NCBI RefSeq assembly: GCF_014851675.1
Contig: NZ_JACVAE010000001.1
Span: 1,178,001-1,242,000 of the forward strand
Source: Rhizobium sp. ARZ01
GTDB taxonomy: Bacteria > Pseudomonadota > Alphaproteobacteria > Rhizobiales > Rhizobiaceae
DNA length: 64,000 nt
Direction of reading: 5' to 3'
Made by a program: the position numbers and the translations under genes. Under the pieces are notes generated by a model. That model had not been told where the DNA came from. It did no database searches and saw only the letters and a program-made list of their open reading frames with translations. Below are positions 6,475 through 14,667 of the stretch, piece after piece. Positions within the stretch are counted from its first letter, which is position 1; every line of letters begins with the position of its first letter.

Positions 6475-6761
6475 TGTTGGCCTTAGTTCTCGGACGAAGG
6501 TGCGTGAGCTAGCGAGATGGCGGGAATAAAGCAAATCGCGGCTAGGTTGTCGAGAAGCCGTAACGCGCTTGTCGCTTGTCCATGATCCGTCGTAGAAACG
6601 TGGTGGGACAATCGGCTTGTAAAACATAAGAAAATCAAAGGCCCATTATTTGTCCCACTTTTTCGCAAATGGCTGAAATTGAATGCTTTCCAGTAGCCCT
6701 CCGGGTCCACCACCGCGCGGCGCGGCTAGGGCCTGTCGTAAAGGGGCGACACCAGCAGCCG

Positions 6762-8099
6762 CTAACCCTGCATCCCAGCTGGCGCCCAAGTGAATTTGAT
6801 GCCGTCGAGGAACACCTTCCGTCGCTCCATTTCGGGGCCGTCGCCGTAGCGCGGCCGCCCGAACTCGTGCCCCATAAGGTCTGCCTGCATGCGATCGGAG
6901 CAGGCGGCGTTCTCGATCCTGTCCTGAAAGCTGTGCCGTAGCGAGTAAACTGTGTGCTCGTCGGAGGGCATCAGCCCGTTGTTGCGCATTACCTTGTTGA
7001 TCAGCGCGGAGGCGGAATCGGACTTGTCCTGGTATTTCTTGAAGCCATGCGGCCGCTGGCACATTGCCCAGAGCGAGACACCGACGAGCGGCACGCGGCG
7101 GATGGAATGGTCAGTCTTCTGCCGGCGGTCGGTTCGTTCGGCAATCTCGATATGTGGCACCTCGTCGTGGAGGCGAATGTCCTGCGGTCTCAGATTGCAG
7201 ATCTCGCCGAGCCGGGCGCCGGTTTCCACCATCGAGTAGACGATAAGGCGCGCATCCTCGTCGAGCATGTCCATCGCGCCGGTTGCCAGGATCTTCTCGC
7301 TGATCCAGCTGACGGGGAAGGGCGGCCGACTGGTGCCCTTCGTAGCGTTCGTTTCCTTGATCCGCGCCTTTTCCCAGATCGCGTGATAGGTGGTGTGCAA
7401 GGCGTTATCGATGGGCGTCAGCATGCCCATGATGTCGCTGAACGAGCGGTTCGCCGTGTCTGCTGTTAGTCCTTCGCTGATGACCTTGTCGGTCCACCAC
7501 TGGCGAAATTTCAGCACGTCTGCCCGGGTGATTGCGGAAAGCTCCAGATCCCCTAGGACATCGATCGCGTAGCGGATGGCACGCTCGCGCGAGACCTTGT
7601 GCTTCCTCATCTGATTCTTCGACATGCCGGTCAGGCCGGCGGCGTTGTGCTTCTCATACAGCGACCAGATATTGCTGATGCGTGGCTCCGGTTCCTCGAC
7701 CGTGCCGGCGACCGCGTCGACCACGATCTGCGACTTGTCCAAGTGCTCAGCGACGATTGCGAGCCGACGCTCCAGCTCGTCGAGGGGCAGGGTGGCAATC
7801 TCATCGACCGGCCTATAGGCAAAGCCCATCGACTGCGCGAGCTTCACGGCAGCTTCGTATCTGGCGAAGGCGGTATCGTTGTCGTTTCCGGCGAGCAGTG
7901 CTCGCCAGAAGGCTTCGGCGGCCTCGTGGACCGCCTGCGCCTTATCCAGCGCCTCTTTCAGGCTCTTCGTCTTCAGCGATTGCTTGATGTGGGTGCGTGC
8001 GTCGAGGTGCGCCACTTCGGTCGGGACGCGCCGATAGTAGCGATAAATTCCGCTCGCCGGGTGTTTGACCACATATCGCGCGATGTCGTGCGAACCCAT
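6762..8099 (-). CDS. Tyrosine-type site-specific integrase
   Basis: A 445-residue phage integrase. The N-terminus (KHPASGIYRYYRRVP) looks like the DUF6538 arm-binding domain, followed by a SAM-like core-binding region and the catalytic domain. Visible catalytic residues are Arg296 (ETGARLGE), a Lys near 329 (RRQKTDHSIRR), Arg388 in YSLRHSF (the usual first His of HxxR is Tyr), His411 (LMGHEFG) and the nucleophile Tyr418 (RPRYGDG). GGGAGAGAGG upstream decides the ATG at 8099 over 8162. It lies 170 bp from the tRNA-Asn 3' end and reads away from it, the standard layout for integration into that tRNA. Confidence 0.92.
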   Translation of the reverse strand: MGSHDIARYVVKHPASGIYRYYRRVPTEVAHLDARTHIKQSLKTKSLKEALDKAQAVHEAAEAFWRALLAGNDNDTAFARYEAAVKLAQSMGFAYRPVDEIATLPLDELERRLAIVAEHLDKSQIVVDAVAGTVEEPEPRISNIWSLYEKHNAAGLTGMSKNQMRKHKVSRERAIRYAIDVLGDLELSAITRADVLKFRQWWTDKVISEGLTADTANRSFSDIMGMLTPIDNALHTTYHAIWEKARIKETNATKGTSRPPFPVSWISEKILATGAMDMLDEDARLIVYSMVETGARLGEICNLRPQDIRLHDEVPHIEIAERTDRRQKTDHSIRRVPLVGVSLWAMCQRPHGFKKYQDKSDSASALINKVMRNNGLMPSDEHTVYSLRHSFQDRIENAACSDRMQADLMGHEFGRPRYGDGPEMERRKVFLDGIKFTWAPAGMQG

Positions 8100-8227
8100 C
8101 GACCGCCTCTCTCCCGATGACTTGTAGTCCGAAATGTAGCCAAAATGTAACCAAAAAGGCAATGCGGCGTCGCGCGTTTGGGGGGCGGACGGGTTAGCGT
8201 GGCGATGTAAGTTATTGAAAAGGCTTA

Positions 8228-8260
8228 AAGAAAAAGCCCCGCACCGTGAGGTGCAGGGCT
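8228..8260 (-). terminator. Rho-independent terminator of tRNA-Asn
   Basis: The minus strand folds AGCCCTGCACC / GGTGCGGGGCT (one G-U pair) around a 4-base loop and runs into TTTTTCTTT. It lies just after the tRNA-Asn 3' end, between the tRNA and the integrase. Confidence 0.8.
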
Positions 8261-8268
8261 CTTGAAAC

Positions 8269-8290
8269 TGGCTCCCCGGGCCGGATTCGA
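8269..8290. other. Probable phage attachment site core (tRNA-Asn 3' end)
   Basis: The 3' part of tRNA-Asn (T-arm and acceptor) faces the integrase. Tyrosine integrases commonly use such sites and restore the tRNA. The matching direct repeat should lie outside the window to the left, so the exact core cannot be defined here. Confidence 0.4.
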
Positions 8291-8343
8291 ACCGGCGACC
8301 TGTCGATTAACAGTCGAATGCTCTACCGCTGAGCTACCAGGGA
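8269..8343 (-). tRNA. tRNA-Asn (anticodon GTT)
   Basis: 75 nt including encoded CCA. Acceptor TCCCTGG pairs with CCGGGGA (one T-G), D-arm AGCTCAGCGGTAGAGC, anticodon loop CTGTTAA with GTT, T-arm GGTTCGAATCC. It marks the right border of the phage island. Confidence 0.95.
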
Positions 8344-8507
8344 TCATCCGCTCGCTGCGGAGTGAGCGCGTAATACAAACGCTGGACCGATTTGCCAAGC
8401 GCTTTTTGCGAAAAAAACGCAAGTTCCTTGATTGATTGTGGAGAAGGGCCCAGATGAGACGCTGAACCACGTGGAAATCCAGCATTCCTGAATTGCGAGC
8501 TGAACGG

Positions 8508-8792
8508 ATGAAGCCGAAAAACACGTCGAAGACCCGCTTCGGCATCGATCATCGGACCCATGAGATCGTCATTGGCCCGTACCGCCAGAGGCTTCCGCAG
8601 TCGCGCATGGTCCGCATGCTCATCGGTTTCATGCTGATCTTCTTTGGCCTACTCGGCTTCCTGCCCGTACTCGGCTTCTGGATGATTCCGCTTGGCCTTC
8701 TTGTGTTGTCGCACGATTCTCCCTCCGTCCGCCGCCAGCGGCGCAAGCTCGCCGTCTGGTGGGCGACGCGCAAGATGCGCCGCCGGGGCTAG
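8508..8792 (+). CDS. Small membrane protein, PGPGW-like family
   Basis: A 94-residue protein: basic N-terminus, then a hydrophobic hairpin ([20 protein letters not shown] followed by [15 protein letters not shown]), then a strongly basic tail ([20 protein letters not shown]). The [17 protein letters not shown] turn resembles the putative transmembrane PGPGW family. The ATG at 8508 is preferred to the TTG at 8493. It is the first chromosomal gene after the island border. Role unknown; inner-membrane location is inferred. Confidence 0.65.
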   Translation: MKPKNTSKTRFGIDHRTHEIVIGPYRQRLPQSRMVRMLIGFMLIFFGLLGFLPVLGFWMIPLGLLVLSHDSPSVRRQRRKLAVWWATRKMRRRG

Positions 8793-8934
8793 GAGCGGGG
8801 CGAACGGCGTTCCTTGTCAATGCGGGCGCGCCGTGGCGCCGCTCTTGTGTTCGTCTGTGCTGTGGCTAGGCGCGCCGTTGCGGCACAAAGAGCCGTCTCG
8901 TGCGTTATGCCATCAAATGGCAAGGGTGACGCAC

Positions 8935-9495
8935 ATGAAGATGCTCGCAACTATCGGCCTATCCGCGGTGACTGCCATTGCCGGAACCCTGCCGGCGGAG
9001 GCATTTCCGTCAATCCAAGGCGCGCAGCTTCAGGTCTCGAGTGATGTTCAGCAGGTGAAGCAGCGCAAGTGGTATCGCAAACGCGCCTGGAACCGCGGCT
9101 TTATAGCCAATCGCGGCGACAATGATGGCGGCACATTTCGAAGATATTATCGACGTGGCGACGATGGTCATCGCAATCATTCTCACCGTTACAGGTTCTA
9201 TCGTCACGGGCACCACCATCGCCATTATGACGATCACGATGATTTCGATGATTTCGGGGCCGTGTTCGGCGGGTTGGCGGTCGGAGCGATCCTTGGTGGG
9301 CTGCTGACCCAATCCTATGCGCCGGGCTACCGGTATAACGCGCCGCGCTACTATGTGCCGAGCTACTACGGATCGGATACTCATGTCGGCTGGTGCTATG
9401 CGCGTTACCGGTCGTACAGAGCGGATGACAACTCATTTCAGCCCTATTATGGCCCGCGCCGGCTGTGCATCTCGCCTTATTACTACAGCAGGTGA
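8935..9495 (+). CDS. BA14K-like secreted protein with His/Asp-rich centre
   Basis: A 186-residue protein with a cleavable signal peptide ([20 protein letters not shown], cut after AEA). Residues about 60-105 are unusually rich in His, Arg and Asp ([18 protein letters not shown]), followed by a glycine-rich hydrophobic segment ([14 protein letters not shown]). The C-terminus has the BA14K-type block ([20 protein letters not shown], then GPRRLC). BA14K proteins are immunoreactive, lectin-like envelope proteins of Rhizobiales. AAGGG upstream supports the ATG at 8935; the longer frame from 8692 has no support. The His/Asp tract may bind metal (inference). Confidence 0.72.
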   Translation: MKMLATIGLSAVTAIAGTLPAEAFPSIQGAQLQVSSDVQQVKQRKWYRKRAWNRGFIANRGDNDGGTFRRYYRRGDDGHRNHSHRYRFYRHGHHHRHYDDHDDFDDFGAVFGGLAVGAILGGLLTQSYAPGYRYNAPRYYVPSYYGSDTHVGWCYARYRSYRADDNSFQPYYGPRRLCISPYYYSR

Positions 9496-9776
9496 CGATA
9501 GGTTTCTGTTCCGACGTGATTTTGGGGGGCGGAGAGCAAACGGGTGGTGCGTGTTGCCGTTGGCTTCGAATTGACGCTGAATTTGAATGTGGCCAACGCC
9601 ATAGTGCCGCAGCGTCCCGAGATTGCTGGCAGAGATGTTGATCGGGGCGATCTGTTCGAACGCTGTGGAAACATCAATTGAAAAACGGGAGACGAGCGAA
9701 TCCGGGATCAGCCCCCTTGCGTCCACGTGAAATTCGTTCTAAACGCCCGGCACCACTCGCTTTTAAGCAAACGGAC

Positions 9777-9850
9777 GGCCTCGTGGCGGAGTGGTTACGC
9801 AGAGGACTGCAAATCCTTGCACCCCGGTTCGATTCCGGGCGAGGCCTCCA
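9777..9850 (+). tRNA. tRNA-Cys (anticodon GCA)
   Basis: 74 nt including CCA. Acceptor GGCCTCG pairs with CGAGGCC, anticodon loop CTGCAAA with GCA, T-arm GGTTCGATTCC. Confidence 0.95.
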
Positions 9851-10244
9851 CCTTCGCTTTCTTTCCATGTAAGGCATTGTTTTTACTGCTCTATCTTTTT
9901 GGGTGTGGCACTCCAGAACGCCACCGTAGGGCTAAGTGTGGCAATTCGTTCGCCGTTTATCCCTGCGAAGCCAGCAGCTTCGCGCCCACTCCGTCCCGAT
10001 CGATCTTCGCCACGGCCTGCGTGCGAGGCGCGCCCGTTCTGCGTTGCGAGTGTAGCATCCTCATGACGCGCGCCGCACCCTCCGGTTTCGGCCCGAGGTG
10101 CCGCGCGAATCGGCCAGCCGCAAGCGGCCGGCGGGTTCAAGAACTGGGTCACCGTCGGCAAGATAGCCTGCCTTTGCATTGATCGCTCGGAGGTGGTATT
10201 TCTTGCGACCAGCTACCCCGGGTGGGCCGGAATATGGGGGCAGG
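9851..10244. other. 394-bp intergenic stretch
   Basis: No gene, RNA or clear terminator is supported. Short open frames here show no start signal and no recognisable product. Confidence 0.5.
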
Positions 10245-11078
10245 ATGCATTACTTTCGTTGCATCACCGGTATTACGGTCGCCATGTGCGCTCTCGCCTC
10301 TCCAGCGGGAGCGACCGATCTCGACGACCTTTACCAGTCGGTCACGATCGTCACCGGCAGCGACGAAAGGAACCGCCCGGCAGGTTTCCAGGAGTGCCTT
10401 GATCGCGTGCTAATCCGCGTCTCGGGTGATCAGCGACTAACGACACTGCCGGCAATGGCCGAACCGAGAGCCCATGCGGGCAGTTTCATCGCCTCCTTCA
10501 CCTACCGGGACCGGCTTGCCGGTCGACCCATCCACGATGAACAGGGCACCCATGACCGGCCACATGACCTGACCTGCAGATATGAGCCGGTCGTTATCGA
10601 CGGGCTACTTCGGCAATTGGGTAGCCGGCCCTGGCGTGGGGAACGACCACATCTCAGCATTTTCCTCAATGTCAGCCGCGGCGTAACGACCTACGCCGTC
10701 GAGCGTGATCAGCCACGCGACCTCGCCATGCGCCAGGCTTTCGAGCAGGCCGCCACGCCGCTCGCCTTTACCGTCGCCTTTCCGAGCGAAGCAGAAATAA
10801 AGAGCACGCTTTCAGCGGCGGGGCGCATTCGTCCCGACGATGTCGAACCATCCGACATCCCGCAGGCTTTCGCCACGCCGGTTGTCGGTCATCTCACCTG
10901 GAGCGAAAAGGACCTTGGCTGGGTGGCCCGGTGGCAGTTCCGCCACGGCGCGGCTTCCATCACCTGGGAAGTGCGCGGCGTCAATTTCGACGAAGCGTTC
11001 CGCGTCGCCATTCGCGGCGTCGCACAGATCTTGTCAGGTAACGGTAATCCACTGGCATCTGTCAGCGTGGGACGGTAG
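10245..11078 (+). CDS. DUF2066 domain-containing exported protein
   Basis: A 277-residue protein with an N-terminal signal peptide (MHYFRCITGITVAMCALASP, then AGA). The block after it, LYQSVTIVTGSDERNR followed by FQECLDRVLIRVSGD, is the start of DUF2066, a periplasmic domain of unknown role found across Proteobacteria. Later pieces (TWSEKDLGWVARWQF, VRGVNFDEAFRVAIRGVAQI) also fit. The ATG at 10245 is chosen because the signal peptide begins there. It stands alone between tRNA-Cys and potF. Function is not established for the family. Confidence 0.75.
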   Translation: MHYFRCITGITVAMCALASPAGATDLDDLYQSVTIVTGSDERNRPAGFQECLDRVLIRVSGDQRLTTLPAMAEPRAHAGSFIASFTYRDRLAGRPIHDEQGTHDRPHDLTCRYEPVVIDGLLRQLGSRPWRGERPHLSIFLNVSRGVTTYAVERDQPRDLAMRQAFEQAATPLAFTVAFPSEAEIKSTLSAAGRIRPDDVEPSDIPQAFATPVVGHLTWSEKDLGWVARWQFRHGAASITWEVRGVNFDEAFRVAIRGVAQILSGNGNPLASVSVGR

Positions 11079-11303
11079 CAATGCTACATCCGCTGCGTTT
11101 CGGGGCGGCCAATTTCAAGTCCGCCGGTTTTCCTTCTCTCTTCCCACCGATAGCTCACGACCTCACAAGACGTTTTCGCCTTGTTCAAGCTACGGAAGAG
11201 ATTTCAATTATGGTAGAAGAGATTACGGACTGATCCTAACGTGCACATTATGTCCGCCCGGCTCTGATACGGGCAGAATTTTTTGATATCGGGAGTACCC
11301 TTC

Positions 11304-12404
11304 ATGAGAAAGTTGAACTTCTTGGCGACTGTTGCGGTTGCAGCACTGACCGGCATCATCGCGTTGCCGGCAGAGGCGCAGGAGCGGACGGTGAACATTT
11401 ACAACTGGTCCGACTATATCGATGATTCGATCCTGGCTGACTTTACGAAGGAAACGGGGATCAAGGTCGTCTACGACACGTTTGATTCCAACGAAACTGC
11501 GGAAACGAAGCTGCTTGCCGGTGGGACTGGATACGACGTCGTGGTGCCGACTGCAGACTTCCTGCAGCGACAGATCCAGGCGGGCGTGTTCCAGAAGCTG
11601 GACAAGTCGAAGCTGCCGAACCTCGTCAACATGTGGGACGAGATCTCGCAGCGCGTCGCCTTTGCCGATCCGGGCAATGAGTATGCCATCAACTACATGT
11701 GGGGCACGAACGGCATCGGCTACAATGTTCAGAAGGTCAAGGAGATACTCGGCACGGACGAGGCGCCCGGCTGGGATGTCGTGTTCAATCCGGAGCTCGC
11801 GGCCAAATTCAAGGATTGCGGCATCTACTTCCTCGATTCCGCGACGGAGATGATGCCAATGGCACTCCACTATCTCGGACTTGACCCCAACTCGCACGAT
11901 CCCGCGGATCTGGAAAAGGCCGGCGAACTCCTGCAGTCGGTCCGCCCGTATGTCCGCAAGTTCCACTCCTCCGAATATATCAACGCTCTGGCGAACGGTG
12001 ATATCTGCCTGGCGCTCGGTTGGTCCGGCGATGTTCTGCAGGCGCGCGATCGCGCGTCGGAAGCCGGCGCCGGTGTCGAAGTCGGCTACTCGGTGCCCGC
12101 CGACGGGACGATGATGTGGTTCGACATGATGGCAATCCCGGCTGATGCGCCGCATGTCGAAGAGGCGCATGCCTTCCTCAATTATATGATGAAGCCGGAG
12201 GTCATCGCTAAGGCTACGAACTACGTGTTCTACGCCAACGGCAACAAGGCGTCGCAGCCCTTCGTCAGCAAGGAAATCCTCGAGGATCCGTCGGTCTACC
12301 TCTCCGAGGAAACGATGAAGAAGCTCTACACGCACGATCCGTACGACCCGAAGACGCAGCGCATCGTCACCCGGATCTGGACCAAGGTCGTCACCGGCCA
12401 GTAG
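11304..12404 (+). CDS. potF: Polyamine (putrescine/spermidine) ABC transporter periplasmic binding protein
   Basis: A 366-residue periplasmic binding protein of the PotD/PotF family. It has a signal peptide (FLATVAVAALTGIIALPAEA) and the family opening VNIYNWSDYIDDSILADF. Further matches are DTFDSNETAETKLLAGGTGY, MWGTNGIGYN, LALGWSGDVLQARDRA and PADGTMMWFDMMAIP, which line the polyamine pocket in known members. GGGAG lies before the ATG at 11304. No potG, potH or potI genes follow: a strong terminator comes right after and the next genes are on the other strand, so this is an orphan binding protein that must work with a transporter encoded elsewhere, or as a sensor. Confidence 0.9.
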   Translation: MRKLNFLATVAVAALTGIIALPAEAQERTVNIYNWSDYIDDSILADFTKETGIKVVYDTFDSNETAETKLLAGGTGYDVVVPTADFLQRQIQAGVFQKLDKSKLPNLVNMWDEISQRVAFADPGNEYAINYMWGTNGIGYNVQKVKEILGTDEAPGWDVVFNPELAAKFKDCGIYFLDSATEMMPMALHYLGLDPNSHDPADLEKAGELLQSVRPYVRKFHSSEYINALANGDICLALGWSGDVLQARDRASEAGAGVEVGYSVPADGTMMWFDMMAIPADAPHVEEAHAFLNYMMKPEVIAKATNYVFYANGNKASQPFVSKEILEDPSVYLSEETMKKLYTHDPYDPKTQRIVTRIWTKVVTGQ

Positions 12405-12431
12405 TCGCGGGGGGCCTGTGAGATGGCATAG

Positions 12432-12458
12432 CGGGCGGGCAGCAAACCCGCCCGTTTT
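12432..12458 (+). terminator. Rho-independent terminator of potF
   Basis: Stem CGGGCGGG / CCCGCCCG, loop of 7, then TTTT. It lies 28 bp after the potF stop. Confidence 0.85.
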
Positions 12459-12576
12459 GCGTGTGCATCCTGATCATCTAGAGTCTAGCGCATGAACCCT
12501 GGCTGAGTAGGTCGAGCGATCGGTCGCGTCCAGTAGTGCGGAGTTGTCGCGCGCGTCGCCCGTGTGCCTCGATAGA

Positions 12577-12744
12577 TCAGTACTCGGCGTTCATGGTACC
12601 GGTACGCATCCCCGTGACTTCTGCGTCCGGCGATGGGCCCTGGTACTGAGAATAGGTTGTGTTGTAGGCGCCTGATTGGGTGGCGCAGCCGGGTAGGGCG
12701 AGAAGCGCCAATGCAAGCATGAGTATCGAAGCACGGTGGGTCAT
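12577..12744 (-). CDS. Small lipoprotein, 55 residues
   Basis: A short gene starting at 12744 with GGAGG upstream. The signal sequence (ILMLALALLALPGC) ends in a lipobox with Cys20; the mature part of 36 residues is Tyr/Gly/Thr-rich (ATQSGAYNTTYSQYQGPSP). Likely an outer- or inner-membrane lipoprotein of unknown role. It lies 153 bp downstream of exbD on the same strand. I do not recognise a family. Confidence 0.65.
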   Translation of the reverse strand: MTHRASILMLALALLALPGCATQSGAYNTTYSQYQGPSPDAEVTGMRTGTMNAEY

Positions 12745-12897
12745 GGCGTCCTCCATTGCCGGGAGCATGCAGCGGATTTCAATCTACCGCTCGTTGCGGG
12801 CGGGTGGCAAGGGGATCGCGGCGTCCGCAAGGGCTCTGGGCCGGGCAGGGTGTCTAGATACTTAACGCCGGCGCAACAGGCGCTTCCGCTCGGATGG

Positions 12898-13323
12898 TCA
12901 GCCTGGGGTTCCCTCCAGCCCGACAAGAGCGATTCTCGGGTAGCCGGCTGCACGCAACAGGTTCATCACTTCCATAACGTCGCCATAGCCGACCGCCTTG
13001 TCGGCACGAAGCAGGATGCGCGTTTCCTTGTTGCCCTGCGTGATTGCATCCAGGTCTGCAGCGAAGTCATCACGTTCCACCGTGCCATTGCCGAGCGAAA
13101 GCGCCAGATCCTTCTTCAGCGTCACGAACACCGGCTTGTCTTCGCGCGGTGCCGGTTTGGCGACCGAGGAGGGGAGGTCGACGTTAATATCCACCGTCGC
13201 CAGCGGTGCGGCCACCATGAAGATGATGAGCAGCACGAGCATCACGTCGATGAACGGCGTCACGTTGATCTCGCTGTTCTCCTCAAGATCGTCGCTGCCG
13301 CCTTCCTTGATCCTGCCGGCCAT
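12898..13323 (-). CDS. exbD: Biopolymer transport protein ExbD
   Basis: A 141-residue inner-membrane protein of the ExbD/TolR family. One membrane span follows the signature INVTPFIDVMLVLLIIFMVA, whose Asp carries protons; the rest is periplasmic (DKPVFVTLKKDLAL, ILLRADKAVGYGDVMEVMNL). With ExbB it energises TonB-dependent outer-membrane receptors. It starts 3 bp after the exbB stop. ExbD is preferred to TolR because exbB carries the long N-terminal extension typical of rhizobial ExbB and no tolA/tolB genes are near. No tonB is in view. Confidence 0.9.
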   Translation of the reverse strand: MAGRIKEGGSDDLEENSEINVTPFIDVMLVLLIIFMVAAPLATVDINVDLPSSVAKPAPREDKPVFVTLKKDLALSLGNGTVERDDFAADLDAITQGNKETRILLRADKAVGYGDVMEVMNLLRAAGYPRIALVGLEGTPG

Positions 13324-13326
13324 GGC

Positions 13327-14382
13327 TCACCCGACCCTGACGAGAGTGGGGTCCGGACGGGTGGAGCCGGAGGGGCGGAATGCCGCAAGCTTCGAGCGGC
13401 GCACATCGAGGTCGCGGCTGACGAGGCGTTCGATTGCGGCCGAGGTGTCGGTTAGTCCTTGCCGGTAGCCGGTGATGGCGCGGGCAAGGAAGTTGTAGAT
13501 GACGACGGCGGGAATGGCCGCCACAAGGCCAATGGCGGTTGCAAGAAGCGCCTCGGCGATCCCTGGCGCGACGATCGCCAGATTGGTCGTCTGCGCCTTC
13601 GAGATTCCGATGAACGAGTTCATGATTCCCCAGACGGTACCGAAAAGGCCGACAAATGGTGCGGTCGAGCCGATCGTTGCGAGGAGGCCCGTTCCCTTGG
13701 CGATCCGGCGGGCGGCCTGAACTTCCATGCGCTGGAGGCGCGAGGCGACCCGTTCCTTCACCCCCGCGTCTGAGACGTGATCCAGCACGGCTTCCGAACT
13801 GTTCATCTCGGCCCGCGCGGCCGCGACCATGTGTGCGGGAACGCTCTGGCGACCGGCGAAGATCTGCTCGGCGACAGCGAGACCCTGCGCTGCCGTGAGA
13901 TCGGCAATGGCGCGTCTGACAGAGCGTTGAGCGGTCGCAAGCTCGACAATTTTGGCGATGAGGACGGTCCAGGTGGCGACGGACGCAAAGGCAAGGCCGA
14001 TCATCACTGCTTTTACGACCACGTCTGCAGCAAGGAACATGCCCCAGGGCGATAGATCGTGCGGCAAACCGCTCTGTCGCTCGCCTTCGGTGCCCGTCGA
14101 CGTGTCATTTGCATCTGGGCGTTGTTGGACGCCGGGCGCGACCGTCTCGGAAGATAAGGTGTCGATTTCCAAGCCCTCGACCGCAGTCGCAGTGCCTACG
14201 GACGACGCCGCGGTGTTCACACCAGGCCCCGTGTTTGCATTGCTGGAAGTACTCGGCCGGTCTTGCGTGTGCGCTGTGCTGGTGACCGATGACGCGGCCC
14301 CTTCCTGGGCGTGTCCCGGTGTTGAGCAAAATACTAGGCCGATTACGGTCATGGCCGCCGCCACGTGGCGCTGTTTTGACAA
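13327..14382 (-). CDS. exbB: Biopolymer transport protein ExbB with N-terminal extension
   Basis: A 351-residue proton-channel protein of the ExbB/TolQ/MotA family. A signal peptide (MTVIGLVFCSTPGHA) is followed by a roughly 80-residue Ser/Thr-rich periplasmic extension. The three-span core comes next: WGMFLAADVVVKAVMIGLAF, then GLLATIGSTAPFVGLFGTVW and APGIAEALLATAIGLVAAIP, the conserved spans. It probably starts at TTG 14382 (GAGG 8 bases upstream); ATG 14352 is an alternative. It forms an operon with exbD. A 13-bp inverted repeat 70 bp upstream could be an iron-responsive operator, but this is not shown. Confidence 0.9.
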   Translation of the reverse strand: MSKQRHVAAAMTVIGLVFCSTPGHAQEGAASSVTSTAHTQDRPSTSSNANTGPGVNTAASSVGTATAVEGLEIDTLSSETVAPGVQQRPDANDTSTGTEGERQSGLPHDLSPWGMFLAADVVVKAVMIGLAFASVATWTVLIAKIVELATAQRSVRRAIADLTAAQGLAVAEQIFAGRQSVPAHMVAAARAEMNSSEAVLDHVSDAGVKERVASRLQRMEVQAARRIAKGTGLLATIGSTAPFVGLFGTVWGIMNSFIGISKAQTTNLAIVAPGIAEALLATAIGLVAAIPAVVIYNFLARAITGYRQGLTDTSAAIERLVSRDLDVRRSKLAAFRPSGSTRPDPTLVRVG

Positions 14383-14451
14383 GGTCGGATCCTCGGTAGT
14401 CGTTATGGGGAAGCGAGCAGCAGGGGTAGGGCGCGCGTTCGCGGGGGCGAA

Positions 14452-14517
14452 ATCATGAGTATTTCATACCACAAATGTGCGCCGGAGCAATATTATTATG
14501 AGTTAAATACTCATGAT
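14452..14517. promoter_or_regulatory. 13-bp perfect inverted repeat in the exbB/pcm divergent region
   Basis: ATCATGAGTATTT at 14452-14464 is the exact reverse complement of 14505-14517, with 40 bp between. It lies 70 bp upstream of exbB and 151 bp upstream of the divergent methyltransferase gene in an AT-rich patch. It could be a two-site operator (for example for RirA or Irr) or a cruciform; it does not match the iron-control element I know. Confidence 0.45.
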
Positions 14518-14667
14518 ATATCTCGCCCACGTTGTGGGGAGTGCGTCATTTTTTGCCCATAGGTGGCGGCTATGGATATGGACACCCAATATGAAAGAGC
14601 ATTAAGACAGGCTGAATATATCCGCCGGCCGACCGAACGGCCGCGAGCTTCTGACAGGGCAGGAATG

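Noticed and set aside
9433..9726. 97-codon minus-strand open frame overlapping the BA14K-like gene
   Set aside because: No ribosome binding site and it overlaps a gene with a signal peptide and family motif.
11258..11286. Hairpin GCCCG/CGGGC followed by T-run just before potF, as a riboswitch or attenuator
   Set aside because: The stem is only 5 bp and no known leader motif was recognised; not enough to call.
12736..13455. 239-codon plus-strand open frame opposite exbD
   Set aside because: Shadow of exbD, whose transmembrane signature is unmistakable.
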